DNA from: Taibaiella lutea
Lineage (GTDB): Bacteria > Bacteroidota > Bacteroidia > Chitinophagales > Chitinophagaceae
DNA: 64,000 nt
NCBI RefSeq assembly: GCF_008629695.1
Contig: NZ_VWSH01000003.1
Coordinates: forward strand, 681,688 to 745,687
Direction of reading: 5' to 3'
Below are positions 34,885 through 43,284 of the stretch, piece after piece. The notes below the pieces were generated by a model. It worked only from the letters and a program-made list of their open reading frames with translations. It did not search any database and was not told where the DNA came from. Both the position numbers and the translations under genes were made by a program. Position 1 is the first letter of the stretch. The number at the start of each line of letters is the position of its first letter.

Positions 34885-34890
34885 CAGACA

Positions 34891-34922
34891 AAAACCGCAT
34901 TCAAAAAGAGTGCGGTTTTTTT
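34891..34922 (+). terminator. Rho-independent terminator after tRNA cluster
   Basis: The stem AAAACCGCAT/GTGCGGTTTT with a loop TCAAAAAGA and a T-run. Confidence 0.85.
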
Positions 34923-34967
34923 ATTGGATCGAACATCGGTCGAACACTTTCGAATTTAATGTTTTTA

Positions 34968-35014
34968 AGAACTGAAAATCCTCGTATCACCGGTTGTATC
35001 CCGGCTCACACCAC
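34968..35014 (+). other. Possible decayed 3' half of a tRNA
   Basis: AGAACTGAAAATCCT resembles an anticodon arm with GAA (Phe-like). ACCGG-TTGTATC-CCGGC looks like a T arm with an altered loop (TTCGAAT expected), followed by CTCACACCACC. No matching 5' half is present. It sits at the start of accessory DNA, so it could be a leftover integration end. Structure is imperfect and no full copy is in the window for comparison. Confidence 0.35.
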
Positions 35015-35023
35015 CTAACAGTC

Positions 35024-35058
35024 AAGCCTTTCAGCGATTCAAGCTGAAAGGCTTTTTT
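35024..35058 (+). terminator. Rho-independent terminator
   Basis: The stem AAGCCTTTCAGC/GCTGAAAGGCTT with loop GATTCAA and a T-run. It follows the tRNA-like remnant. From 35059 to 35330 I see only AT-rich sequence and a 33-codon ORF I do not accept. Confidence 0.88.
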
Positions 35059-35330
35059 CATTCATGCTGATTATAAGTTGAGCAAATTGGCTTTTTTATT
35101 CAATATCAGACACAACAATCGGATAGAATTCAATGAAATAACTTTCATATTGAGAAACTAAATGCCTATAAAATAAAATGTATTACATTGTGACAAATAT
35201 TAATTGTAATTGGGAACAATGCCCAAACACAAAAGAGAAAGCTCAAATTAAAATGAATAGATTGTTTAAAAGAGCTTAAACATTTGCCACATTAAGCACA
35301 CAAAAGCAGATATAAAGTAATAATACGTTT

Positions 35331-36539
35331 ATGAAAGAAAGAATTCTATTTGTTGTTACATCTAAAAATAACATGGGCGATCTTGCCTTATGCCTTAATT
35401 GGATAAAGGACCTTGGCAGGGAAGAATATCATTTTGGATTTGTTTTTGATGCGGAATTCACTAAATACATCAGCGAAGAGGATAGTTATTATATTTTTGA
35501 AAAGAGCAAAAATGTCAAGCAAACCATCCTGGATGCAGTTGTTCAATTTTCTGCGGATGCAATCATTTTTGGCACGAATAGTTTTTGGAACTTACCCGGA
35601 TATACAGGTTGTAAATTCGGCCAATTTATATTGGATGAAGATGATGTAACCATTCCTGTGATGTCATTTGATCCTTTTGAAAGCGGATTTACGCATATAA
35701 TGCCGCAAACGGGCAGCATTATTTCTTTTTCTGCCGTTCCCGATTGGGTTTACGCGTTGAGATATATGTCCATTGAGCAGCTATCAGCCAATGCACGTCA
35801 TTTCTACTCTGAGTCCATTTACAATAAATCAACACTTATGGATCCTGCTCAAACTATGTTGAAATGGAAAAGTAAGCCCGGAGCCAAGACAATTTTCTAC
35901 CCGCTTTCCAAAGATCGTTTCAACTCTATAGAAGTACTCTACCCTGACTATTTCAAATACCTTGCAACAATATTTAATGAATTAGCTGCCGATAACGTAC
36001 AAATTGTTACGATTTTACCAAGAAAGATTCAGGAATGGCAAAGCCTGAGTAATGTGACAATTCTACCCGCTATGTCATATTCTGAGTTTTTGAGTATGAT
36101 TAGTTACTCAGATCTGTATCTGACAGATTCGTATATCTCCTGCATTGTAGACGCTATTCAATTGGAAACACCCGCACTGCTTCTTATGAATTCGGAAGAA
36201 ACCCTTCCTTCATCGGAAATCTCTTTTCTTAAAGGAAAAGTTTTTCCTTTTTGGGTATGGCCATATGGCATGCGACGCGTATGCATGCAACTGGAAAGGC
36301 TTTTTGAACTAAAAGAATGTTATGAAAAAGTTGAGATTCTAAACCGGAATGCAGTGCTTCATTCCATCCGTGATTTGCTTTTCAATGAACAGAAACAGAG
36401 CGAGCTGATTGGAAGCTGTAGCAAATGGAAAAATAAAAGAAAAGAAATGCTTCCTGCACCGAAATCTGTCATTAAAAATATTATGGATAATCACTTTCGC
36501 TTTGTAAGCGATAAGAAAACGTTGAAAAATAATTATTAA
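35331..36539 (+). CDS. GT-B-like protein (DUF6365/glycosyltransferase-like)
   Basis: A 402-residue soluble protein starting MKERILFVVTSKNNMGDLAL. The N-terminal half has Rossmann-type strands (ILFVVTS, ADAIIFGTNSFW), and the second half ends strands with TIFYPLS, IVTILPRKIQEW, DLYLTDSYISCIVDAI, LETPALLLMNSEE, the second lobe of a GT-B fold with a sugar-nucleotide-like pocket. It resembles DUF6365-type proteins, which occur in natural-product clusters; I cannot name its substrate. It is the first gene of a plus-strand series. A related protein (54397-55473) lies near the far end of the region. Confidence 0.6.
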   Translation: MKERILFVVTSKNNMGDLALCLNWIKDLGREEYHFGFVFDAEFTKYISEEDSYYIFEKSKNVKQTILDAVVQFSADAIIFGTNSFWNLPGYTGCKFGQFILDEDDVTIPVMSFDPFESGFTHIMPQTGSIISFSAVPDWVYALRYMSIEQLSANARHFYSESIYNKSTLMDPAQTMLKWKSKPGAKTIFYPLSKDRFNSIEVLYPDYFKYLATIFNELAADNVQIVTILPRKIQEWQSLSNVTILPAMSYSEFLSMISYSDLYLTDSYISCIVDAIQLETPALLLMNSEETLPSSEISFLKGKVFPFWVWPYGMRRVCMQLERLFELKECYEKVEILNRNAVLHSIRDLLFNEQKQSELIGSCSKWKNKRKEMLPAPKSVIKNIMDNHFRFVSDKKTLKNNY

Positions 36540-36712
36540 AAATTATGTTCTATGTAAAAACTTATATAGATATTTGTTGAAGCGGGTATTGACTTACTAA
36601 TCCAATATTTAACCTGATTCCTGTTTATTCCGCGTTGGCTTCTTTATTAACCACGTTTTATATCCGTCGTGATGAATTGCATTGCAATTTGAAATAAAAC
36701 TATAATTCAAAT

Positions 36713-37690
36713 ATGATGGACTTGCCGGTAAACGAGTGTATTCACCAGACATTGAGCGACACTGATAAGCTTATCATTGATCTCGAAGTTACTTCGCGAT
36801 GCAATGCCACATGTGGTTTTTGTCCCCGTTCCGTAATGCCTGATACAAAATCATTCATTTCAATAAATACTGTTGAGAAGCTAGCGGCGAATATTATGGA
36901 AGGCCCTCAGCGACAGGTTGTGCTATGTGGTATCGGAGAATCATTATTACATCCTCATATTGATCAAATTGTAGCAATACTGTCTGCCGCAAATGCCGTA
37001 GTTGCCATGACCAGTAATGGTGCTTTAATGACGGAGAAAAAATTCAGGCAATTACTAAACGCCGGACTTAAAACAATCAACTTCAGCATCAATGCTGCAA
37101 CGGCACCCATGCATGAAGTTATAATGGGAATGAAAAATTTCGACAAAGTTATCGCTAACGTTAAAAGTGCACTTCAAATAAAAAAGGATATAAACGCAGA
37201 TGTTAAAATAAATATCAGTTTCGTTGCATGTGAGCAAAACATACATGAAACGGAAGCATTTGTAGAGAAGTGGCGAAATAGTTCTGTAGATCAGATATGG
37301 TTACATCCTGTAAATAACAGAGCCGGCTTGCTTGTATCCGGAATGAATCCGGTAAAAATAGATTCTTTCGCTACAAAGTATCTACACGATAAGCGCATAA
37401 TCGTAGATCTTTTCAGGTATTCAGACGAAATGTACAACATCTGTAAAATTGCTAAAAATTTAGCATTCATTTCCGCTGACGGTACCATGCGGTTGTGTGC
37501 TATGGATTATCAAAGAGTTACTTCTTACGGCAATATTAATAATGAAAGTTTGCAGCAGCTTCAATTTGAAAAATTGTCGGGTTTTTTAAAAGGAGACTAT
37601 AATAAACTTTGCAAAGATTGTGACTTCTGTCCGTCCGATTTGAAAAACAAGTTAAACCATAGTACAAAAGAAGAGAGTTATAGTTTGTAA
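36713..37690 (+). CDS. Radical SAM protein with SPASM-like C-terminus
   Basis: A 325-residue protein. VTSRCNATCGFCPRS is the CxxxCxxC cluster of the radical SAM core (about 25-210), with GIGESLLHP and SNGALM as SAM-contact segments. The C-terminal part (FISADGTMRLCAMD .. YNKLCKDCDFC) holds five or so cysteines for an auxiliary cluster as in SPASM/Twitch enzymes. Such enzymes modify peptides or sugars by radical chemistry. With glycosyltransferases, kinase and aminotransferase next to it, a small-molecule or aminosugar role fits as well as peptide modification; no sure precursor peptide is seen. Confidence 0.82.
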   Translation: MMDLPVNECIHQTLSDTDKLIIDLEVTSRCNATCGFCPRSVMPDTKSFISINTVEKLAANIMEGPQRQVVLCGIGESLLHPHIDQIVAILSAANAVVAMTSNGALMTEKKFRQLLNAGLKTINFSINAATAPMHEVIMGMKNFDKVIANVKSALQIKKDINADVKINISFVACEQNIHETEAFVEKWRNSSVDQIWLHPVNNRAGLLVSGMNPVKIDSFATKYLHDKRIIVDLFRYSDEMYNICKIAKNLAFISADGTMRLCAMDYQRVTSYGNINNESLQQLQFEKLSGFLKGDYNKLCKDCDFCPSDLKNKLNHSTKEESYSL

Positions 37691-37808
37691 AAAGCAGGCA
37701 TGAAGAACCCAATCCGGATTGCAAAACCTGCTTCCATAGGCAATTGCACATGCCGTGGTTTGCTTATCGTGGCTATTTAATTTTTGGAACAAAACACTTG
37801 TACAATTG

Positions 37809-39395
37809 ATGAAAGAACCATATAATCATGTTGAAGAATTCAGGCACCGGTTATTTCAATGGGTAGAGGAACAAGTTCAATTTGCTGATACGGGAAAAAG
37901 CAATCTGCCTGTTGTTTCTGTCGAAATCCCGGTTTTTAAAGGAGACTGGCTCATACCATGTATAGAATCAGTGCTTCAACAAACGGTAAACCGATGGGTT
38001 TTGTACCTTGTCTGGGATGAAGGTGATGCTTTGTCTCACCACATTCTTCAGATAATACATCAGCTAAACCATCCAAGACTTAAAGCATTTTTTAAGAAAA
38101 ACCAGGGCATAGCGCGCTCGCGCCACTTCTTAAGTAGTATTGCAACTGAAGATTACATTATTCCGCTTGATGATGATGATGTGCTGGATGCGGCAATTGT
38201 AGAAGACCTTACCGGGGAAGCTGTCTTAAAGCCCTGGGCAAGTATTATAAGAGCAAGGCGCAGATTTATAGATGAGAATGGCGGTTTGGTAGATATGCAG
38301 GATTGGTTCCCTTTCGAACACAGGAAGTATCAGCAAGGGATGGTGACGGACATTTATAACCATTGCCAACCTACTTTGCTTAGCCGAAAGGCATATAAAG
38401 AAACAAGCGGATGGGAAGGTTTTTCTGATTTTTACTATGCGGGCGAAGATTGTGATATTTATTTAAAACTGGAAGAAAAAGGCGCTATTGAGCTATATGA
38501 CAAGGTTTTGTATTACTACAGGCTCAATTCAAAACGCACCAGCCATTCACTGCGGCCGGAGGGCGCATACGAAATGTGGAGACGCCTCGCCGATAAATCA
38601 ATTGCGCGAATGGGGTTACCGTTAACGCGAGTCAATATTCAGCCGCCCTTTATTTACGAGCGTAAATCATTGCCTGTTTATACGAAGGATATGATTGATT
38701 TCGTAATACCCTTTGTGGAAACAGACGAGAAAGAATCCGGCGATTGCAAAAATGCCCTTAACCGATGTGTCGATTCTCTGAAAAGAATAGGCATAAGCGA
38801 AGATGCTATTCATGTAGTTAATAAAAGAAATTCATACTCCGCAAATCGTAATTATGGTTATAGTCTTACAAAGCAACCATTGATTTGTTTTATGGATAGT
38901 AAAACGGAGATCATCCAAGAAGCATCTATTGAAGAAATGCTTTCTTTAATGACATCGCATAATGCCGACCTTATCGGTCCAAGAATGATAACTGCTACCA
39001 ACAACATTTTCAGTGCCGATCCTTATTTTAATGAAAGTCAGTGGCCAATACCTCGCGGCGTTCACGAAAATGATGATGGCAGGTATCAGTATGCCTGTGA
39101 AGTGACATGGTTACCCTCCGCTTTTTTAATAGTAAAAAGTGAAGTAATGAAATCCATAAACGGATTTGATGAAACCTATGAGAGTAGCCCGATTGAGGAT
39201 GCTGACTTCTGCATTAAAGCACGGGCAAGGAATTTTAAATGCATTTATGCCGGTACAACAAGTGTACGAAATCACAATAATGAAAGAAATGATTGCTTGG
39301 AGGAAAATTTTAAACGGTTCATTCTTAGATGGGGATCCCGTAAAGAATTGTTCCGGCAGATTAAATCAGAGAGCTTATCAGAGAGCCTGTTGTAA
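37809..39395 (+). CDS. Two-domain GT2 glycosyltransferase
   Basis: A 528-residue protein started at ATG 37809 (MKEPYNHVEEFRHRLFQWVE); a GTG at 37755 is possible. The first GT-A domain (about 35-255) has VVSVEIPVFKGDWLIPCIESVL, DYIIPLDDDDVLD (DxD) and GEDCDIYLKLEEKG. The second (about 290-510) has DFVIPFVETDEKES, ICFMDSKTE (variant DxD) and ESSPIEDADFCIKARARNF. Two GT2 units in one chain suggest successive sugar transfer, or one catalytic and one modified copy. Soluble, no membrane helix. Confidence 0.85.
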   Translation: MKEPYNHVEEFRHRLFQWVEEQVQFADTGKSNLPVVSVEIPVFKGDWLIPCIESVLQQTVNRWVLYLVWDEGDALSHHILQIIHQLNHPRLKAFFKKNQGIARSRHFLSSIATEDYIIPLDDDDVLDAAIVEDLTGEAVLKPWASIIRARRRFIDENGGLVDMQDWFPFEHRKYQQGMVTDIYNHCQPTLLSRKAYKETSGWEGFSDFYYAGEDCDIYLKLEEKGAIELYDKVLYYYRLNSKRTSHSLRPEGAYEMWRRLADKSIARMGLPLTRVNIQPPFIYERKSLPVYTKDMIDFVIPFVETDEKESGDCKNALNRCVDSLKRIGISEDAIHVVNKRNSYSANRNYGYSLTKQPLICFMDSKTEIIQEASIEEMLSLMTSHNADLIGPRMITATNNIFSADPYFNESQWPIPRGVHENDDGRYQYACEVTWLPSAFLIVKSEVMKSINGFDETYESSPIEDADFCIKARARNFKCIYAGTTSVRNHNNERNDCLEENFKRFILRWGSRKELFRQIKSESLSESLL

Positions 39396-39404
39396 GAGAA
39401 TATT

Positions 39405-39524
39405 ATGGAAATATCTTCACGAATAGTTGAAGATGTTTTGTCTGACAATGTGAAGCAATATATAGTTCCGGTGCTTTACAGATCAGCCGTCTTGTCGCAA
39501 GTAGATATAAAAAACTTATTATGA
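39405..39524 (+). CDS. 39-residue ORF coupled to the next gene
   Basis: ATG 39405, nine bases after the glycosyltransferase stop, to TGA 39524, which overlaps the next ATG (39521) as ATGA. The product, MEISSRIVEDVLSDNVKQYI followed by a helical VPVLYRSAVLSQVDIKNLL, is soluble and amphipathic. Tight packing argues for real translation; alternatively it is a leader that sets translation of the kinase gene. Function unknown. Confidence 0.5.
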   Translation: MEISSRIVEDVLSDNVKQYIVPVLYRSAVLSQVDIKNLL

Positions 39525-40462
39525 ATCTTGATCTTCCTGTTACAGCTGTTAAGTCGGTTGCTTCTCTTTGGAATGCAAAATTGAAGAGTAAAATAATGGG
39601 TACCAATCACGAATTTTATTCAATGATGATCGAAGACAGGCCGGCAATAATGCGACTTACGCCTGTTCATCACAGGAATCTGGAGGCAGTAACAGGGGAA
39701 ATAAAATTTTTGCTCTATTTACAGGAAAAGGCACCTGTAGTAAAAGTTATAAAATCGCTTGAAAACAAGCTTTCCGTACAGCTGCAGATAAACGGGCAGC
39801 AATTAATTGTTTGTGTGTTTGAAATGATTGGCGGGGTTCCTTTATGTAAAGATGAAATGTGGAAAGCCGGGCAAATTCAGCTATGGGGAGAAACTATGGG
39901 TTCTTTACACAATCTCAGTCAGCAATATAATACCGGAGATCAATATTACCGCACATTAAACGGGAATGTATTATTGGATCTGGCAGAAGTGCTGCAAATA
40001 AAAGAAGTTCACGTTATAGAATCGGTTAAAGAAAAATGGAGCCAAATACAGTCGTGGCCAATCGCAGAAAGCGACAGGGGCATTATACACGGCGATCTTA
40101 CAAGGTCAAATATTCATCTTTTAGATAATAAGCTGTATGTATTTGATTTTGACAATTGCATGCTGGCGCCTTATTTGTATGACATCGCTATAAGCTTTCA
40201 TGTAACCCTCCTTAGCTTGGCTGATCAGGATGACTATCAAAAACGCAGCGAACATTTCATACAAAATTTTATGAAAGGCTATAAAAGTCAATGTAAGAGA
40301 ACTATAGATGCCAAGCTGCTAATCCTTCTTATGGAATACTACAATCTCTTTTTGTATTTCTTATTAAGCGGGAACGACGAGCATCCATACAAGGAATACG
40401 TATTGAGTAACATGAAAAATGGCGTTTTAACTGGCTTTAATTTGCAAAAACTGGTAAACTAA
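39521..40462 (+). CDS. APH-like phosphotransferase (kinase)
   Basis: A 313-residue protein of the aminoglycoside phosphotransferase/HSK2 type: DRPAIMRLTP (nucleotide Lys equivalent weak), GIIHGDLTRSNIHL (catalytic loop HGDxxxxN) and VFDFDNC (metal Asp, DFG-like). Size normal. It would phosphorylate a small hydroxyl or amino compound, perhaps an intermediate of the pathway. Overlaps the preceding 39-codon ORF by 4 bases and is 12 bases from the aminotransferase start. Confidence 0.85.
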   Translation: MNLDLPVTAVKSVASLWNAKLKSKIMGTNHEFYSMMIEDRPAIMRLTPVHHRNLEAVTGEIKFLLYLQEKAPVVKVIKSLENKLSVQLQINGQQLIVCVFEMIGGVPLCKDEMWKAGQIQLWGETMGSLHNLSQQYNTGDQYYRTLNGNVLLDLAEVLQIKEVHVIESVKEKWSQIQSWPIAESDRGIIHGDLTRSNIHLLDNKLYVFDFDNCMLAPYLYDIAISFHVTLLSLADQDDYQKRSEHFIQNFMKGYKSQCKRTIDAKLLILLMEYYNLFLYFLLSGNDEHPYKEYVLSNMKNGVLTGFNLQKLVN

Positions 40463-40474
40463 ATTGAGTTTAAA

Positions 40475-41557
40475 ATGAGAATTGTATCTGCCGGCGGCGA
40501 CTTTCTGATCGATGAGTCCGGCTTCAAATATTTTGATCTTTGCATGGGATATGGCTCCGTTTGCCTGGGGCATAATTATCCCCCTGTGATCAATGAGCAA
40601 TTAAAACAACTGCAAACTTATGCTTCACCTGGATTTATTGAGTCTGATATATACGTACAGGCAAAACATCTGTTGGAAAAACATATTCAGGGCTACCATG
40701 TACATGGTTTCTATCCTTCCGGCGCAAATGCAGTAGAAATTGCCGTAAAGCTGGCTATGCAATCGAAAGGGTTACCCAAAATCATCAGCTTTGCCAAAAG
40801 CATGCATGGCAAGACAATATTTGCCAATAAGCTTGGTTTCGAATCTTATTTGCAGGATGACGATCAAATAATCAGGATTCCCTTTTTGGGTGAAAAAACA
40901 GAGCATGATGTATTGAAAAGCTGCGAAGCCCATATGCAATCAGGAAATGTAGCGGCTATTATTATAGAGCCTATTCAGATGAGTGGCGGCGGCTTTAAAG
41001 GACATCCGCAGTTTTACCGCAATTTAGAACAATTGGCTGTGCGATTTGGCGTGATTCAGATATATGATGAAATCCTTACGGGATTTTACCGGACAGGGTC
41101 ACCCTTTTTCTTCAAAACGCAAGGCGTAAAGCCCGATATTGTTTTGGCCGGAAAAGCTATTGGCAGCGGCTTTCCGGTGTCGGCAGTTATGATTGAAAAA
41201 ACATTTGTCATTTCTGATAAGTTTCGCGGAGGCGGCACATTCTTTAATCATCCGATGGCCTGTGCATCGATCGTTGCAACTATTAATGCCTGTGAACAAC
41301 TTGATCTTGCTGCACGTACCCATGAAATTGAACTATGTATATTAAAGCATTTACCGGCTCAACATTTGTCCGGCCAGGGCGCTTTATGGAATATTGATCT
41401 GGGATCGGTAAGTAATGCAAACGCAGCTGTAAAAGAACTCCTTGCCAACAAAATTATTGTCACTTATTATGATAAATACATCCGGTTTTTCCCCAGCTTC
41501 CGGGTTGATCTCTCCCATTTGATAAAAGCTTGCCAAATAGTTAAACGATACTTATGA
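40475..41557 (+). CDS. Class III PLP-dependent aminotransferase
   Basis: A 360-residue enzyme. HGFYPSGANAVEIAVKLA (PLP phosphate site), IIIEPIQMSGGGF, IQIYDEILTGFYRTG (Asp for PLP nitrogen), and DIVLAGKAIGSGFPVSAVM with the Schiff-base Lys. It is shorter than the usual 400-450 residues, missing part of the N-terminal extension, but keeps the catalytic motifs. Related enzymes include glutamate-1-semialdehyde aminomutase-like and omega-aminotransferases. Overlaps the next gene by ATGA. Confidence 0.88.
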   Translation: MRIVSAGGDFLIDESGFKYFDLCMGYGSVCLGHNYPPVINEQLKQLQTYASPGFIESDIYVQAKHLLEKHIQGYHVHGFYPSGANAVEIAVKLAMQSKGLPKIISFAKSMHGKTIFANKLGFESYLQDDDQIIRIPFLGEKTEHDVLKSCEAHMQSGNVAAIIIEPIQMSGGGFKGHPQFYRNLEQLAVRFGVIQIYDEILTGFYRTGSPFFFKTQGVKPDIVLAGKAIGSGFPVSAVMIEKTFVISDKFRGGGTFFNHPMACASIVATINACEQLDLAARTHEIELCILKHLPAQHLSGQGALWNIDLGSVSNANAAVKELLANKIIVTYYDKYIRFFPSFRVDLSHLIKACQIVKRYL

Positions 41558-42108
41558 CTATATGTGTTGGAAATACTTCTTTGCAGCGCTTCCTGCCTGA
41601 ACATACAGATTTACTTTATGACTTGAGCAATCGTCCGGAAGTACGTAAGGGTATGAGTAAAAGTGCTGAAATTCCTTATGAAAGCCATGTTTCCTGGGTT
41701 AAAGAGAACCTGATTGAGGGAAACAATGTGCATCTTTTTTTGGTAATTAAAGAAAATCAGGCGCTGGGAGCGGCACTGATTAAAAATATCACACAAGACT
41801 CAGCAGAACTCGGTATAATAGTAGGCGACAGCATTGCTGCGGAAAGGATGTTCCTGACCAGCAAATTGCTCGCGGGAATTTTATTCTACACCTTCTATGA
41901 AATGAAGTTACAATATCTGAATATACGAATCCTGCTTGAAAACAGTAAATCTATTGCTACAGCTAAAAAAATTGGTGCAGCGTTTCAGGTGCAGGATGAA
42001 ACCTACAATCATTTTTTATTAGAAAAAACAAAGTATGAAAACTTTCCCTTGAACAAACTGCTTCTTAAGCGCTACCAGCCATTTATGCATAGCAACCTGA
42101 ACGGATAA
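41554..42108 (+). CDS. GNAT N-acetyltransferase (RimJ/RimL-like)
   Basis: A 184-residue protein overlapping the aminotransferase by ATGA (41554-41557). The acetyl-CoA motif region is weak but the fold order fits: FLVIKENQALGAALIKNI, AELGIIVGDSIAAERMFLTSKLLAGILF, LQYLNIRILLENSKSIATAKKIGAAFQ (RimJ-like ending with the NxxSxxxAxKxG segment). It probably acetylates an amino group made by the aminotransferase, consistent with a pathway to an N-acetylated aminosugar-like product. Confidence 0.82.
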   Translation: MTICVGNTSLQRFLPEHTDLLYDLSNRPEVRKGMSKSAEIPYESHVSWVKENLIEGNNVHLFLVIKENQALGAALIKNITQDSAELGIIVGDSIAAERMFLTSKLLAGILFYTFYEMKLQYLNIRILLENSKSIATAKKIGAAFQVQDETYNHFLLEKTKYENFPLNKLLLKRYQPFMHSNLNG

Positions 42109-42453
42109 AGGCACTCCTTAAAAGCTGCAAATTGGTAATGCATTTAGGGTGAAAGTGGATAGTCATTATATATATGATATTTTTTTCTTCCTTGTCAAAA
42201 AACAGGTATAAATACGTGTTTTATTGCTGAACTTTATTATTAATATTGTACCCATCTATTTATTCAAATATTCAAACCAAAAATTATGTCATAGAAATAA
42301 CCGATGGGGTTTTTCGGATTAATTCTATGATAAATTTTGAAGTCGTCTTGCAGGTTAGCCCTTATGAATTAGAAAATCAATCGTGGCCATTAGCGTATAA
42401 ATTTTGCTGAGTTTATTGACAGTATCCAATAAAACTCCTTAAAAACCAATTGA

Positions 42454-42489
42454 ATAAGATTTTTAACCAAATCTTATAGAGCTTTTTTT
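42454..42489 (+). terminator. Weak AT-rich hairpin with T-run
   Basis: The stem ATAAGATTT/AAATCTTAT (42454-42462 with 42469-42477) followed by AGAGCTTTTTTT. A low-stability but terminator-shaped hairpin that could separate the two gene groups. The rest of the 493-base gap is AT-rich with the promoter at its right end. Confidence 0.45.
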
Positions 42490-42530
42490 GTCTTTATATT
42501 TTTTTAAAAAATAATATTTTATAATTATTC

Positions 42531-42568
42531 TTAAAAAATATATTTTTTAAAGAAAACTAATATCTTTG
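42531..42568 (+). promoter_or_regulatory. Promoter with 20-bp AT palindrome
   Basis: TATCTTTG at 42561-42568 is a -7 box, 32 bases before the ATG of the first gene. Just upstream is a perfect 20-bp palindrome TTAAAAAATATATTTTTTAA (42531-42550), which occupies the -33 position instead of a TTTG. A related imperfect block lies at 42504-42520. It may be an operator or an AT-rich UP-like element. Confidence 0.6.
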
Positions 42569-42600
42569 TTTCCATTGTTAACCACCAATAACCAACCTTT

Positions 42601-43275
42601 ATGGGACAATTTCAGGATTTATTAAACGCAGTGATAAGCGCAAATTTATCTAACATTAACAGTGCCGCTACTTCGGCAATTCTCTCCAGGGGCCTAGACC
42701 CGATGCAGAATGTCACCTCCGGATCGCAGACGATAGGCAGTATCAATTTAGGTATCTGTACTGCCGAGGCCGTAGCAAGTTACGTACTGGAACACCTGAC
42801 CGGACTTTCAAGCTTCCATATCAATTCGCTGGTTGTTACTTCTGCAAACGCAAGCCCCGATGGAAGTTCCGTTAATGGTGCAATACAATTAGATGCTGTG
42901 TTATCGTCCAATATTGGCATCCAGGTGGGTGGCAACTTCAAGGCGGGGTGCCTGTATTTCACTCCATCTGTAGGACTTAGCGGCAACGTTTCCGTTTCCG
43001 GTGTTTCCATAAGCGCAACAGGTGATTTTAATGCCACATTGGGAACTCAGCTTTGTCTGACTTCTATGGATGTGATGAACCCCAATTTAAACTATAATAA
43101 CGTCAATATAAATATCGACGGTCTGGGAATTTTAAATGAACTGTTAGGCCCACTCGAAGACTTTATACTTGGCCTGGTTAAAGGACAGATAATCAGCCTG
43201 ATAGAAAGTTCCATAACGCCGCCAATTAATAGTGCAATCAGCGGTGCGCTTCCACTATGTACCAGTTTAAGCTAA
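42601..43275 (+). CDS. Beta-rich protein, possible TULIP/BPI-like fold
   Basis: A 224-residue protein without signal peptide. N-terminal helix MGQFQDLLNAVISANLSNIN, then amphipathic beta strands with Gly/Ser/Val (GNVSVSGVSISATGDFNATLG), then NVNINIDGLGILNELL and a long amphipathic helix FILGLVKGQIISLIESSITP. A curved sheet with a long C-terminal helix is the TULIP (SMP/BPI/P47-OrfX) layout. This is inference from pattern, not a family match. First gene of the 42.6-54 kb unit. Confidence 0.5.
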   Translation: MGQFQDLLNAVISANLSNINSAATSAILSRGLDPMQNVTSGSQTIGSINLGICTAEAVASYVLEHLTGLSSFHINSLVVTSANASPDGSSVNGAIQLDAVLSSNIGIQVGGNFKAGCLYFTPSVGLSGNVSVSGVSISATGDFNATLGTQLCLTSMDVMNPNLNYNNVNINIDGLGILNELLGPLEDFILGLVKGQIISLIESSITPPINSAISGALPLCTSLS

Positions 43276-43284
43276 GATGCATCA

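Noticed and set aside
35178-35279. 33-codon ORF (MYYIVTNINCNWEQ...) upstream of the GT-B-like gene
   Set aside because: Short, in AT-rich sequence, no ribosome site, no coupling and a 51-base gap to the next gene; chance is likely.
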